Counted from the stretch's first letter, positions 22,335 through 32,974 are shown. The stretch: DNA of 64,000 nucleotides from Macrolepiota albuminosa (GCA_027475525.1 JAMWFC010000056.1:186001-250000), one strand, 5' to 3'. Numbers and translations are program-made. Notes: generated by a model from the sequence alone, not told the origin.

Positions 22335-24142
22335 ATGTCGCGTACGCCAACGCATTCGCCGACGCCCCCGCAAACGAACGAGGTCGCGCCCCTCATGGCG
22401 TGGGAAGCCCGGGACGCTCGTTACCGGGCTCGTCTTGACCGGGAGCGCGTAGCGGCGCTCGTCGAGCATCGTGAGTACTCCCGCACCGCCCCTTTACCCC
22501 ACTAACCTTTCCTTTTCAGAACAACGCAACATTCCGGCCCCGGAGGCGGGTCCCAGCCGACTCCCGGAGCCTGTCCCTGGTGCGGGTCCCGGGGGTCCTT
22601 CGGGTGCCAGTCATCCCGCGCCCACTTTTGCGCAGATGACCGTGCATCCCCCCCATCCCCCTCCCCCTCCTCGTCCTAGGCTGGTCGCCCCTCGCTTCCA
22701 TCGCTCCGGGATGGCGGTGGGGGCCATTTCCGAGGTCCCGGAGGCCCAGCGTGTTGAGTGGGCCAACGCGACGCAGGAGGCCTTCGAGGGGGCGCTGGTG
22801 AGGCCCCGGGGCTTGCCTCCCCATGCCTGGTGTGTCAGCAACGGGCCGGTAAGTGGTTTCATACCTCTGGTTTCGAGGCTGACCCGGGTGCCTAGTGCCT
22901 CCACTGTGCACGACGCTCAGTGCTGTGCTCGTTTGAGGTCCCGTCCCCCTTGTCCCAACGCGACACCGCGGTGTGCGAGGCGTGCCGCGATAACCATGAG
23001 CGGTGCTTCGTTTTGGCTCTTTGGAGGGTGTATTGCGTGTCGTGGGAGCAGGGATGGCCGCTAGGGGGGATTACCCGGAGGATGGGGGTTGAGGAGCGCG
23101 ATTGGGTGGCGGAGCCGGCGGGGGAGGCGGTGGAGCCGGTGGGGGGATTACCCGGAGGATGGGGGTTGAGGAGCGCGATTGGGTGGCGGAGCCGGCGGGG
23201 GAGGCGGTGGAGCCGGTGGGGGAGGGGCCTGCAGTGCCCGCGGAGGTGGCCAGTGGGGGGTCGAGGGGTCAGGAGGTCGTCCAGGTGGGGGGCCGGGGCC
23301 GGCCCGTGGTGTTGATCACGCGCCGGGCCCCTCGGTCCGTCATCTGGGGGCAGGGGGGGCACCTGGACAAGGGGAAGCAGCGGGCGTCGCCCAGTCCCTC
23401 CCCGGGGCCTTCCAAGAGGGCGCGTTTGCCCTCCAGGACCCCTTCCCCGGTTTCCCCCCCCGCATCTGTCTCCAGCCGCTTTCTCGCCTCTGTCGGGGCG
23501 GCCCCTGGAGGCGGGTGTGAAGGCCCCTCAGGAGCGCCCGGGAGAGTCTGAGGGGGGTGGGGAGGAAACCGTCGCGTGAGGGGAGCCGGAGGCGGGTGGA
23601 GAGGCGCGGCGACAGTTGGAGGAGGCCCGAGTCGCCAGGGGGGAGGTGGAGGCGGAGCTGGAGGCGTTGAGGGCGCGGTTTGGGCAGGGAGTGGGGGTCC
23701 CGGAGAGGGCCCCCTCAGGACAGGAGTTGACGGAGAGCCTGCGCCGCGACGTGGTGATCGCACGTATGGCATCCCTTAGTAGGTGCCTTGTCGCTTGCAT
23801 ATTCGTTCGCTAACGCCTCCAGGCTGGGCCCGGGAGCACCGTCTGCTCCTGGACGGGGTTGCCGCGGCGCTTGCCGCGCTGCAGGAGGGACAGTACGCGG
23901 AGGTGACGACCCCCGGGGTGGAGCGCGGCCTCGACCTCCTGGGACGGTTGGTGGTCGCCCACCGGCGGAGGAACGTGCCCGCCCCGGGCTCCTGGTTCGA
24001 GCGGGTATTGGACGAGGGTGAACCCCTTCAGACTTGGGAGGCATTGGCCGAGGAGGTGTGGCGGGATCACGGTCCGGAGGGGTTAGGAGAGGGCTTCCGG
24101 GGCTGGCCGCGGGGAGGGGGTAGTGAGGGGGGCTCCAGTTAG
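22335..24142 (+). CDS. Antisense intron-containing Zn2Cys6-like / coiled-coil gene inside the chromovirus
   Basis: Runs opposite to gag-pol, between the 3' LTR and the end of pol. Exons read by splice sites: 22335-22470, 22520-22848, 22896 to about 23790, about 23823-24142. The first junctions keep frame (136 + 329 nt). The exon 2/3 border creates CLHCARRSVLC, then 15 residues, then CEACRDNHERC. This is CX2CX6CX15CX2CX6C, the spacing of fungal binuclear zinc clusters. A basic patch (KGKQRASPSPS...SKRARLPS) suits a nuclear signal, and a coiled coil follows (QLEEARVARGEVEAELEALR). The last exon (LLLDGVAAALAALQEGQYAE...) is unrecognised. A frame change near 23550-23600 is unresolved, and the 77-bp duplication at 23064 must be removed. 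Role unknown; a DNA-binding or Gag-like accessory protein is possible. Introns show it is not expressed from the element's sense RNA. Confidence 0.65.
23064..23217. repeat. 77-bp tandem duplication, probable assembly artefact
   Basis: Second copy starts at 23141, in exon 3 of the antisense gene. Using a single copy joins its two open halves. Confidence 0.9.
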
Positions 24143-24414
24143 GGTGTGATATTTTGGCCTTTCTTGTCGTCTTCGTTCGCCCGTTTCGCTTATCTGTGAA
24201 ATAATGTACTTGTAGAAAATGTATCTACTTGGCCTCTCGTAGTAATAGTGGTGTAAGTAAAGTGGCGGGGTAGCTGGGAAGAGTACCTTGCCCATAATCC
24301 AGGGCGCTACTGTAAAAAAGGAAAACTAGAAGGGATTAAGATCTAGAAAGGAAAAGCAGAAAGTATACGTGGGAGTTGAATCCCTGATGAGTCCAGAGGC
24401 AGGGGTTACACCCA

Positions 24415-27400
24415 CTACTGCCGTCTGTGAGTCCTGCGCCCGGGAAGGTCGTTCCCCAGGTGCCGTCGTTGAAAGTCCCAGAGTTTGTCGGGGGCGTCTT
24501 CAAGGTTTTTGCGTGGTTCCCAGGTGTCGTCTTCCGGGCCATATCCCTTCCACCGTACAAGGAAGTGGGGTCGTCCACGAATGTTCCGGGAGTCGAGGAT
24601 GTCTTCAACTTCGTAGTGGTACTCGTCCTCGACCTCGACCGGGGGAGGGGGCTCGGGGCGCCGTTTGGGGAAAGGATCCGGGGGGTGTCGTTCCAGAAGG
24701 CGGACGTGGAATACCGAGTGCAGACCTTTTAGTCCCGGGGGGAGCTCGATCTTGTAGGCGTGGGATGAGACCTTCTTCAATATTTTGAACGGGCCGAGAC
24801 GCTTGTGATCGAGTTTTGGGGAGGGCCGGCGGGTGCGGAGGTGTCGCCGATCTAACCATACCTTTGTCCTGGGGGCCCAGTCGGGGGTGTCTTCCCGTTT
24901 CCGGTCAGCGTGTTTCGCGTAGGCCCGGTTCGCGATGTCGATCTCTTCCCGGAGAAACTCGTGAAGGGATTGGAGATCCCAGGCGACCTTGTGGGCGGCG
25001 TGCGACGGGATGTCCCGGAGCGAGAGTGTCAGTCGAGGGTGGTATCCCTTGTTGGCAAAGAAGGGGGATACCCCGGTGGCGGAGTGCTGTCCCGGAGCGA
25101 GAGTGTCAGTCGAGGGTGGTATCCCTTGTTGGCAAAGAAGGGGGATACCCCGGTGGCGGAGTGCGGCGTGTTGTTGTAGGTGAACTCGGCCAGGGGAGCT
25201 CGGCGCGCCAGTCGTCCTGCAAGTAGTTGACGTACAGTCGGAGGTACTGCTCGAGAGACTGGTTGACCCTTTCGGTTTGGCCATCGGTTTCGGGGTGGTA
25301 GGCGGTAGAGAGGTTAGTCTTTACTTCAAGTGCCTTACACAGGGAAGTCCAAAACTTGGACACGAAGAGAGGGCCACGGTCGGAGACGATGTTGTCTGGG
25401 AGTCCATGTTTGGCGAAGACGTGCTCGAGGAATAGTCGGGCGAAGTCCGGGGCGGTGTCCGTGGTGTGGCAGGGTAGGAAGATGCCCTGTTTGGTTAGCC
25501 TGCACACAACGACGAGAATGGCATCGAACCCTTCAGATTCCGGGAGCTCGACGATGTGGTCCAGGGATATGGAGGACCAGGGGCGTCGTCCGACTGGCAG
25601 GGGTTTCAGGAGTCCGTATGGTTGGTGTCGGGGGACCTTGGCCCGGAGGCAGGGTTCACATGATCGAATGTAGCGGGTCACGTCCTTCTTCAACCCTGGC
25701 CAAAAGTAAGTCCGGGAGATTAGCTGGAGAGTCTTACGTATTCCAGGGTGTCCTCGGAGCTTGTGATTGTGGTGTTGACGGAGGACGTCGTAGCGGAGTC
25801 GGGCGTGATCCGGGACATAGATGCGGCCATCCCGAAGGAGAAGCTTTTCGTCGGGGGACAGGGAGAAGGCGGGGTCCGGGTCGGTTCCATCGGGGGGTTT
25901 GCGGGGGTCGTGGTCGGTGAAGTACTTGTCTCGGGAGGCGCGGCGGATCTGACTCAGGGTCTCTTTGTCGTTTAAGATCAGTACGGCATTCAAATGTTCG
26001 GGAGGGATCACCATGCGATGATTGAACGCATTGCGTTCCGCCTCGAACGACTTCTTGGGATAGACGTCCGGACGACGGGTGAGGGCATCGGGTTTAGCTC
26101 CGAGTTGTCCCGGGCGGTACTGGATCGTGAAGTCGTATTCCGAGAGGACCTCGGACCATCGGGCCTGCCGTCGACTAAGCTGCTTGGTCGTGGTGAAGTA
26201 CTGCAGGTTGTTGTGATCCGAGTAGACCTGGATCCGGTGCCGGGCTCCCTCGAGGTAGGCTCGCCACTGCTTGAAGGCTTCGACGATGGCGAGGAGCTCC
26301 TTGTCGTAGATGTCGTAGTTGAGCTCGGCGTCGATCATGGACCGGGTGTAGAAGGCAACGGGCCGGGGTTCCCCTCCGTCAGGTTCCATCTGCGAGAGGA
26401 TCCCGGCAATGGCGTAGTCGGAGGCGTCGCATTCCAGGATAATCGGGAGGGTCGGGTCGTAGTGCCGGAGTACGGGGGCGGTCATGAAAGCCTCCTTGAG
26501 CAGGTTAAAGACACTCTGGCACTTACTGTCCCAGTTCCAGGCGACGTCCTTGCGCGTGAGCCGGTTGAGGGGTTTCGTGATACCGGAGTAGTTATCTATG
26601 AACCTCCGGTAAAAGTTAGCGAAACCCAAGAAAGACTGTACTTCCTTGACGTTCCGGGGCTGCGGCCAGTTGACGATGGCCTCGACCTTGTGGGGGTCCA
26701 TGCGAACGCCGTTCGGGGATACGATGACGCCAAGATACTCAACCTCTTCCGTGTGGAATGAACACTTCTCGGGCTTGGCGTGGAGGTTGTGCTCCTGGAG
26801 GCATTCGAGGACTTGCCGGACATGCTTCTGGTGATCCTCCGGCGAGTCGGAATAAATGAGGATGTCGTCCAGGTAGACGATCACGAAGACGTCGCTCATG
26901 TCGTGGAAGATGTCGTTCATGAAGTATTGGAACGTGGCGGGGGAGTTAGTCATTCCGAAAGGCATTACAAGGTACTCAAACAGACCATACCGCGTGCGGA
27001 ACGCAGTTTTCCACTCGTGTCCTGGGGCGATGCGGACGTTGTTGTAACTGGAGCAGAGGTCGATCTTCGTATAAACCTTGGCACTGCGGAGTCGATTGAC
27101 CAGATCGCCAATGAGCGGGAGCGGGTAGCGGTTCTTCTTGGTGATCTTATTGAGTCCCCGGTAGTCGACGGATTGACCAGATCGCCAATGAGCGGGAGCG
27201 GGTAGCGGTTCTTCTTGGTGATCTTATTGAGTCCCCGGTAGTCGGCACAGAGTCGGAGCGAGCCGTCCTTCTTCTTGGCGAATAGAACCGGGGCTCCGGC
27301 GGCGGAGGCAGAGGGTCGGATGAATCCCTTACCAAGCATTTCGTCGAGGTAGTCCTTGAGGGCCCGGAGCTCGACCTCCGACATGTTGTACACCTTGCCG

Positions 27401-29155
27401 AAAGGGGGGTTGGCTCCTTCCTCGAGGTCGATGGTGTGATCATAGGGGCAGTGAGGGGGGATCTCCTTGGCGTCTCCTTCGGAGAATACATCAGCAAACT
27501 CGTGATACTCCGGGGGAACTACTTCTCGGAGGATCTGCTCCTCGGTTTTCGGTTCCGGGGGAATAGCGTCCCCTCGTAGGTGTTCTTCCGGGAGAGAAGG
27601 CGAGGTGTGCAGCTGAAATGTGGGAGTTCCATCTCTCATGAGGCGGGCGAAGGGGGCAGCCCCAATGATCCTGATGTCGAGTGCGCTCGGGTTGATTGGA
27701 GTTGCGGAAGCATCGGCCGGAGCGGGTGTGACGCGTGTCTGAGACTGGCAGGGGTAGTTCGGCCCTTTGTACTTGTTCCGAGGAATGTTTGGGGGTTGAT
27801 CGGGGGCCTTGCGGTCTCGGACGGGCGTGGGTGGTGCATGCGCGGGGGGCGCGGCAGTCACCCCGGGAGTGTCGGGCGTCGGGTCGTTCCCTAGGGCCCG
27901 GAGGTGCACGGCGGTCGAGGGATGGTCTTCGGGTCCCGGGAAGGCCATGGTGAGCGTCCTCCAATCGATGTCGGGGTTCGTGTCGCGCAGCCAGGGTAGT
28001 CCCAGCACCATTGGGGTCGATTCGTGAAGTCGCGTGACCAGGAAGTCGGAAGTGAACTCGTAGTTGTTGTCCAGGGTCACGCGTCCCAAGTGAGACCTTT
28101 GGATGGGGCCGGAGGAGGAGGGGGTGCCGTCGAGGCGCTGCAGGCGGAGGGGCTGGTCGAGGGAGTCGTGGGGGAGGTCGAGGGCGTCGCTGATGAAAAC
28201 CCCGGTGGCTCCGCTGTCGATAAGGGCCGATATCGGTCCCGGGGGTGGGGGAGGTCGAGGGCGTCGCTGATGAAAACCCCGGTGGCTCCGCTGTCGATAA
28301 GGGCCGATATCGGTCCCGGGGCGCCATCCAGCCTGGCATTGATGACGAAGGATCGGGACAAACGAGACTGGAGTCTGGGGGGGTGGTGGGGGCTCGTCCG
28401 GAGGGTCCTTCGGGGTCAGATTTGAGGAGTGGGGGATGTCGAAGGGGAGTTGCTGGTCGTCGGGGGTCGGGTCCCGGGTCAGGCGAAGGGTGAGGTGTCG
28501 CCAATCGATGCGGGGGTTAGTGTCTCGGAGCCACGGAAGCCCTAGGACCAGGGGTGCGGAAGGGTGGAGTTTGGTTATCAACATCCGGAGGGTGTGAGTC
28601 TGTCCGTTGGCGAAGGTGACGGGCATACGCACAAAATGAGTGATGTCCCCCGCCGTAGAGGCGTCGCCGTCGAAGAGGCAGAGCCGTACCGGGACCGGGA
28701 GTCGCTGGGCGGGTTCCGGGGCGAGGGTAGACCATGCTTCGTCGATGAAGTTGTCGGTGGCGCCACCGGGACCGGGAGTCGCTGGGCGGGTTCCGGGGCG
28801 AGGGTAGACCATGCTTCGTCGATGAAGTTGTCGGTGGCGCTGCTGTTGACGAGGGTGTTGAGGGGAGTTCCGGAGGGGGTGAGGCGGGTTTTGAGGAGGA
28901 GGGAGTGCGAAGAGTGGGAGGGTAGATAAGCCGTGAGGGTGTCCAGTATGAGTGTCGTAGAGCGAAGATGTGAGACCGGGGCGGAGAAGACGTCGGGGTT
29001 GATTCCGCGATTTAGGGCGTCTTCCGGGTCTAAATCGCCGGGTCGTTTTCCGAATACTCGTAGGTGGCGTCCTCCCCGATTCCGCGATTTAGGGCGTCTT
29101 CCGGGTCTAAATCGCCGGGTCGTTTTCCGAATACTCGTAGGTGGCGTCCTCTCCT
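24415..29155 (-). CDS. pol: Chromovirus protease-RT-RNase H-integrase-chromodomain polyprotein
   Basis: Order on the minus strand: retropepsin-like domain 1 ([13 protein letters not shown] near 28850, closing [17 protein letters not shown] near 28530) and domain 2 ([13 protein letters not shown] near 28200, [15 protein letters not shown] near 27970). Next come RT ([27 protein letters not shown], active site [10 protein letters not shown] near 26870), RNase H ([24 protein letters not shown]) and integrase. Integrase shows the HHCC zinc site (GHPGIRKT...CEPCLR), catalytic Asp at SLDHIVELP and SDRGPLF, Glu in [10 protein letters not shown], and a GPF motif at KRLGPFKIL. The chromodomain ([12 protein letters not shown]...[17 protein letters not shown]) ends the protein. 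Breaks: 77-bp duplications (25011, 27094, 28168, 28688, 29001) and one missing base in a C run near 25190. It probably follows gag by a -1 frameshift. Confidence 0.93.
25011..25164. repeat. 77-bp tandem duplication, probable assembly artefact
   Basis: Second copy starts at 25088, in the integrase C-terminal part ([14 protein letters not shown] appears twice). Confidence 0.92.
27094..27247. repeat. 77-bp tandem duplication, probable assembly artefact
   Basis: Second copy starts at 27171, in the RT domain after [17 protein letters not shown]. It splits an otherwise continuous RT. Confidence 0.92.
28168..28321. repeat. 77-bp tandem duplication, probable assembly artefact
   Basis: Second copy starts at 28245, over the DSGAT motif of protease domain 2. 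The repeated DSGAT at this spot is not a third protease. Confidence 0.92.
28688..28841. repeat. 77-bp tandem duplication, probable assembly artefact
   Basis: Second copy starts at 28765, just downstream of the first protease motif ([13 protein letters not shown] appears twice). Confidence 0.92.
29001..29154. repeat. 77-bp tandem duplication, probable assembly artefact
   Basis: Second copy starts at 29078, in the gag/pol overlap. It changes the apparent frame relation of gag and pol from -1 to +1. Confidence 0.92.
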
Positions 29156-32100
29156 TCGAAGGTCCAGGTGGCACGTCCCATGACCTGTCGTTTGGGGCAC
29201 TCGGAGATGAAATGATCTTTCTCACCACAGAGTATGCAGACACCCTCCCTTCTCTGTCGTTCCTGCATATCCGTCGGGACCTCGATCCAGGGTCGTCCCT
29301 TCTTTTGAAGCCGGTTGGCTCGGAGGGCCTCCTCGTCCCGTTCGTCGTTGAAGTCGAAGTCTTCGGGGTCTTCCGGGGGTTCCTCGGGGCTTGGCACGTC
29401 GCCCGGGTCGTGGGCGGCCACGGCGGCGTTGAGTTGGGCCTGGGGGCGGGCGCCGCTGCCGGGGTTAGCATTGGGCGGGCCGCGACTCACCGGGGGTCGG
29501 CTGCCAGGGAATGGGCCTGGGGGCGGGCGCCGCTGCCGGGGTTAGCATTGGGCGGGCCGCGACTCACCGGGGGTCGGCTGCCAGGGAACGCGGGGGGACC
29601 AGGGTTTCGACCTTGGGGGTTGGGAGCTTCGCCGGAGGGCCAAGGGGGTCCTCCTCTAGGGTTCCAGGGGGGTCAGGAATTCGAATACTCGCTGCGGTCT
29701 TCCCAGTAGCGGAGGGCCAAGGGGGTCCTCCTCTAGGGTTCCAGGGGGGTCAGGAATTCGAATACTCGCTGCGGTCTTCCCAGTAGCGTTGGTTGATCTG
29801 CATGACGAGGGCCTTGTATCCGTTGTAGGAGGGTTGTTTCGGGGCGAGTCGGAGGACGTCCTTGATGCGTTGTGGCAGGGCGCGGCGGAGGGCGTACCGG
29901 AGGGCGCTGTAGTTCCAACCTGTTTTGTAAGCTTCCTTCTCAAAACGTACGATAAAGGTGGTGAAACGTTCTTCCGAGCGCATCCGGAGATTGAAGAGGT
30001 TGTCCTCGGCCTCGGCCACGGTGTCGTATATCCCAAATTTCCCAGAGAACTCGTCGACGAAGGCTTGCCAGCGAGCGAGTGCCAGGTTGTTGGGGTCGAA
30101 CTGGATGAGGGCCGTGTAGTGATCGAAGGCGATCCCCTGGAGGTACGACGCGGCAAAGGCCACCCGGGAGCTGTCAACCTGAAACGTGAGCGGCTTTGCC
30201 TGAAACGTATTGAGACACTGAGTGAGGAAGGTACGCCATTTTCGGGGGTCCCAGCCCGTGAAAGCGTCGGGCTTTTGGATGTCCAATTGTCCTTCGCGGG
30301 CGAGGGCGTCGCGAGCGTCGTCCGGTCCGGCAGCGTTGCGGGGGGGAGGGCCAGCATTGTAATAGTAGTAGTAATGATTACCCCCCCCTCCTTGAGAAGG
30401 AAAAGCACCAAGGGCGGGGCCCCACCCACCGGGAGGTCCTCCTCCGGGTGGCTCACCTGGGGGTCCACGCCCGGGAGGCCCGTTGTCCCAAGGGGGTTCG
30501 TTCCTGCCAGGAGGGGGGCCAGGTCTCCACGCCGGGAGTGGCGGAGGTGGAGGGCCTGGGGGTCGTCCTCAAGGTTCAGCTGGGGGTGGCGGAGGCGGTC
30601 GGGGAGGGTTCGGAGTGGCGGAGGTGGAGGGCCTGGGGGTCGTCCTCAAGGTTCAGCTGGGGGTGGCGGAGGCGGTCGGGGAGGGTTCGGCGGTGTCGGG
30701 TCGGGCGGAGGGGGATTAGGTGCTGGGTCGGGTGCTGGGTTGCGCGGGGGACGTTCAATCTGGGAGGGTCGGGCTTGCATCGGGGGTCACGGAGGGTTCC
30801 GTAGGTCGAAGTGGGGTGGCGGATCGCGGCGGAAGTTGCGTTCCAGAAGGGCCGGGGCGGACGTGGGGGGTGGTGCTGGTGTCGGGGCGGGCGCAAGCGC
30901 GGGACGTTGTTCGTTGTTGTCGCGCGTGAGCTCGTCAATGTAGCATAGCGTGTCGTCCGTACTAGGGGTGTCCACCCGGGCTCTACCGGGGTTCGTCGGG
31001 GGCGGGGGTCGAGCGTTGTCCATTTGCGGGAGGGGTTCCAGGGGTCTCTGGGGCTGCCCCCAGGTCTCGAAGGTACTAGGAACGGAATTAGCCCTGCGAC
31101 GAGTTGACAAGCCTACCGTGCGGGCAGCGGGTTGGTCGAAAAGGCCTCCAGTCGGGTTGAGGGACCGTAATATGGCTGAGGCGTTCTGCCGTTCTTCCCG
31201 TTGTCGTTGCTCCGGAGTGGGGACCGTGGGGGCTGCCGGGACTGCTGGGGCCGGTTCCGGGGGTTCCCGTCGAATGTGAATCGAGCGACCTGGGTCCGCG
31301 GGGTCGTTGAGGGGCCGAGGGGAGGGGGACGCGTGGACTTCGTCGAGCAGCTGCTGTAATTCTTCCCGGAGGATCGTATTGCGCCTATACTTTACCATGG
31401 TTTGCTCCGGGAGTTCTCCCCACGTGAGGTGATCCCCGAATTTGACCAGGCAGTGAGCCCATTCCTCCGGAGTGCCTTCGAAGTCGTCGTGTCCGAATTC
31501 CACGAGCAGTGTCCTTGTCCGTTGCGCGAAGTTCTCTGGCGAGATCCTGAGGGAGCGGAGTACCTCGTCCCGTTGCCGTTTATACTCCTCGAGGTGTTGT
31601 CGTCCCATTGGCGAGGGAGGGGTTCGAGCGGGTGGAGCGGCGGCCGGGTAATGATGAGGGGGGTAGTCGGGGTAGGTCGTCCCATTGGCGAGGGAGGGGT
31701 TCGAGCGGGTGGAGCGGCGGCCGGGTAATGATGAGGGGGGTAGTCGGGGTAGGGAGGTCCTCGGGGTTCTCGGAGTTGGGGGACGGGGCACTGGTAACCG
31801 TAGTAGGGGGTGGGTGCAAAGGGGCCCTCGCTGGGGGGAATCGGGCGAGGTCCGCTGGGTACAGGTGGGGTCTCCGGCAGGCCCCCGGGGATGCTCCGGT
31901 ACGAGGGGACCTCCACGGGTCGTGCCATGGCTAAATTGGGCGGAGGGGCCCAGCTGGCTGAGGGCCCCAGGTCGTAGAGGGACGGGTCAGGGGCCCAGTG
32001 GCGGTGGAGATATGGAGGTTCGTACGGGAGAGGTGGGAGGGCCCCAGGTCGTAGAGGGACGGGTCAGGGGCCCAGTGGCGGTGGAGATATGGAGGTTCGT

Positions 32101-32220
32101 ACGGGAGAGGTGGATAGACGGGGCGGGGGGTCTGCGCAGAGTAGTGCTCAGGTACCGGGCGTCCGTAAGGGTCGGTCTGGTACCCGGTGGGGTAGTAAGT
32201 GTGAGTATACGTAGCCATCA
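29107..32220 (-). CDS. gag: Chromovirus Gag
   Basis: Starts at ATG 32220 (MATYTHTYYPTGY), 31 nt inside the 5' LTR border. A long Tyr/Pro-rich N-terminal part is followed by helix-rich stretches (EEYKRQRDEVLRSL; TPEEWAHCLVKFGDHL) and a capsid-like domain (KPDAFTGWDPRKWRTFLTQC near 30280; PLTFQVDSSRVAFAASYLQG; FDHYTALIQFDP). The CCHC zinc knuckle CILCGEKDHFISEC lies near 29230 and the protein ends SENDPAI-stop at 29107. The Gag is long for the family. The protein is continuous only if one copy of each 77-bp duplication (29435, 29633, 30535, 31599, 31960) is counted. Confidence 0.85.
29435..29588. repeat. 77-bp tandem duplication, probable assembly artefact
   Basis: Second copy starts at 29512, in gag upstream of the zinc knuckle. 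Confidence 0.92.
29633..29786. repeat. 77-bp tandem duplication, probable assembly artefact
   Basis: Second copy starts at 29710; RYWEDRSEYSNS of the capsid-like domain is read twice in different frames. Confidence 0.92.
30535..30688. repeat. 77-bp tandem duplication, probable assembly artefact
   Basis: Second copy starts at 30612, in the Pro-rich linker of gag. Confidence 0.92.
31599..31752. repeat. 77-bp tandem duplication, probable assembly artefact
   Basis: Second copy starts at 31676; the gag segment YPDYPPHHYPAAAPPA appears twice. Confidence 0.92.
31960..32113. repeat. 77-bp tandem duplication, probable assembly artefact
   Basis: Second copy starts at 32037; the gag segment YLHRHWAPDPSLYDLGP appears twice. 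Confidence 0.92.
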
Positions 32221-32238
32221 AGAACGGTGTAAGGAGAG

Positions 32239-32250
32239 AGTCTTGATATT
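32239..32250 (-). promoter_or_regulatory. Self-priming site of the chromovirus
   Basis: One nt inside the 5' LTR border the minus strand reads AATATCAAGACT. The exact complement AGTCTTGATATT lies in the LTR at 32617-32628, about 30 nt after a TATA-like TTATAG, where the RNA should begin. This is the arrangement of Tf1/sushi-type elements, whose mRNA 5' end folds back as primer. No tRNA-type TGG site is present. Confidence 0.75.
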
Positions 32251-32251
32251 A

Positions 32252-32969
32252 TGTCAGGTTCCGCTGAGTCGGGGGCCTTCCGGGAAAGCAACGCCCTTAC
32301 GATGTGGACTTGACCTACGAATACTCGGGTGTCTGGAACTCTGGGGCTAGGGCTCCGGGGTTCAAGACGAGGACAGGGGTAATCCCGGGATAGGGGACTA
32401 GAGTCCGGGGGTTTTGGGTTGGGGGTAACTGGGGTTAGAGGGGGTCGAGTCGTGAACCGGAGGTTCTAAGACGAGACCAAGTTAGTAACTTAAGAGTCGC
32501 GAAGTGCGTACCAAAGCTTAGAGCACGCGAATACTAAGGCGTGCCAGTCGAAGCGTACCAAACAAGGCGTACCAGTCAATCAAGGGGCACGCAATATCCA
32601 AAGTAACAGTGTATGCAATATCAAGACTAGCGAATACAACGGGAGCTATGCTATAAGTACTACGGGGCCGGGTCTCGGGGTTCCGGGATGTCTGGGATGG
32701 GTTCCGGGGTCATTGAGTAGCGGCAGGGGCTGCACACCGGGATCGCGCGTGTGGGCCGCGTGATCAATTGGCGCGGATGGAGCCGTGATGCGTGATGCGT
32801 GATGGGATCGTTGATCAGGGCTGGTGGCGGCTGATGGCGGTCCTTGATGCGCGTGATGGCGGTGCCGGCGGTCGTGATGGCGGGGCGTGTCCTGTGGGGT
32901 CGGAGGGAGGGTCCCGGAGGGTGTTCCGGGGGTGTCCCGGGGTGGGCCCGGAGGGAAGGGGTCGTGACA
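32252..32969 (-). mobile_element. 5' LTR of the chromovirus
   Basis: 718 bp, TGTCA/TGACA ends. It drives gag-pol leftwards; TATA-like TTATAG near 32650-32660 on the minus strand. It differs from the 3' LTR by one 22-bp indel and a few mainly CpG transitions. Confidence 0.93.
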
Positions 32970-32974
32970 GTGCC
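32970..32974 (+). repeat. Target-site duplication of the chromovirus (right)
   Basis: GTGCC, partner of 21505-21509. Confidence 0.92.

Larger units (their letters stand above)
21510..32969 (-). mobile_element. Ty3/gypsy chromovirus, nearly complete
   Basis: 11.46 kb as assembled, with LTRs of 696 and 718 bp, a self-priming site, gag, two protease-like domains, RT, RNase H, integrase, chromodomain and polypurine tract on the minus strand, and an extra antisense gene. LTR differences are few, apart from one 22-bp indel (extra in the right LTR near 32838), so the insertion is young. It lies in a Tc1 transposase pseudogene with a perfect 5-bp duplication. Eleven 77-bp duplications inside it are probably assembly errors; without them the element is about 10.6 kb. 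Confidence 0.95.

Noticed and set aside
22920..22920. Acceptor CTCAG at 22920 for intron 2 of the antisense gene
   Set aside because: It gives a frame without the CEAC cysteines; the CCTAG acceptor at 22895 keeps phase 0 and completes the six-cysteine pattern.
28077..28361. A third protease active site (second DSGAT)
   Set aside because: It is the 77-bp duplication at 28168, not a real domain.
24369..32350. Many long plus-strand frames over gag-pol, up to 384 codons
   Set aside because: Shadows of GC-rich gag-pol on the minus strand, with no family motifs. Only 22335-24142 has consistent splice sites and a domain.
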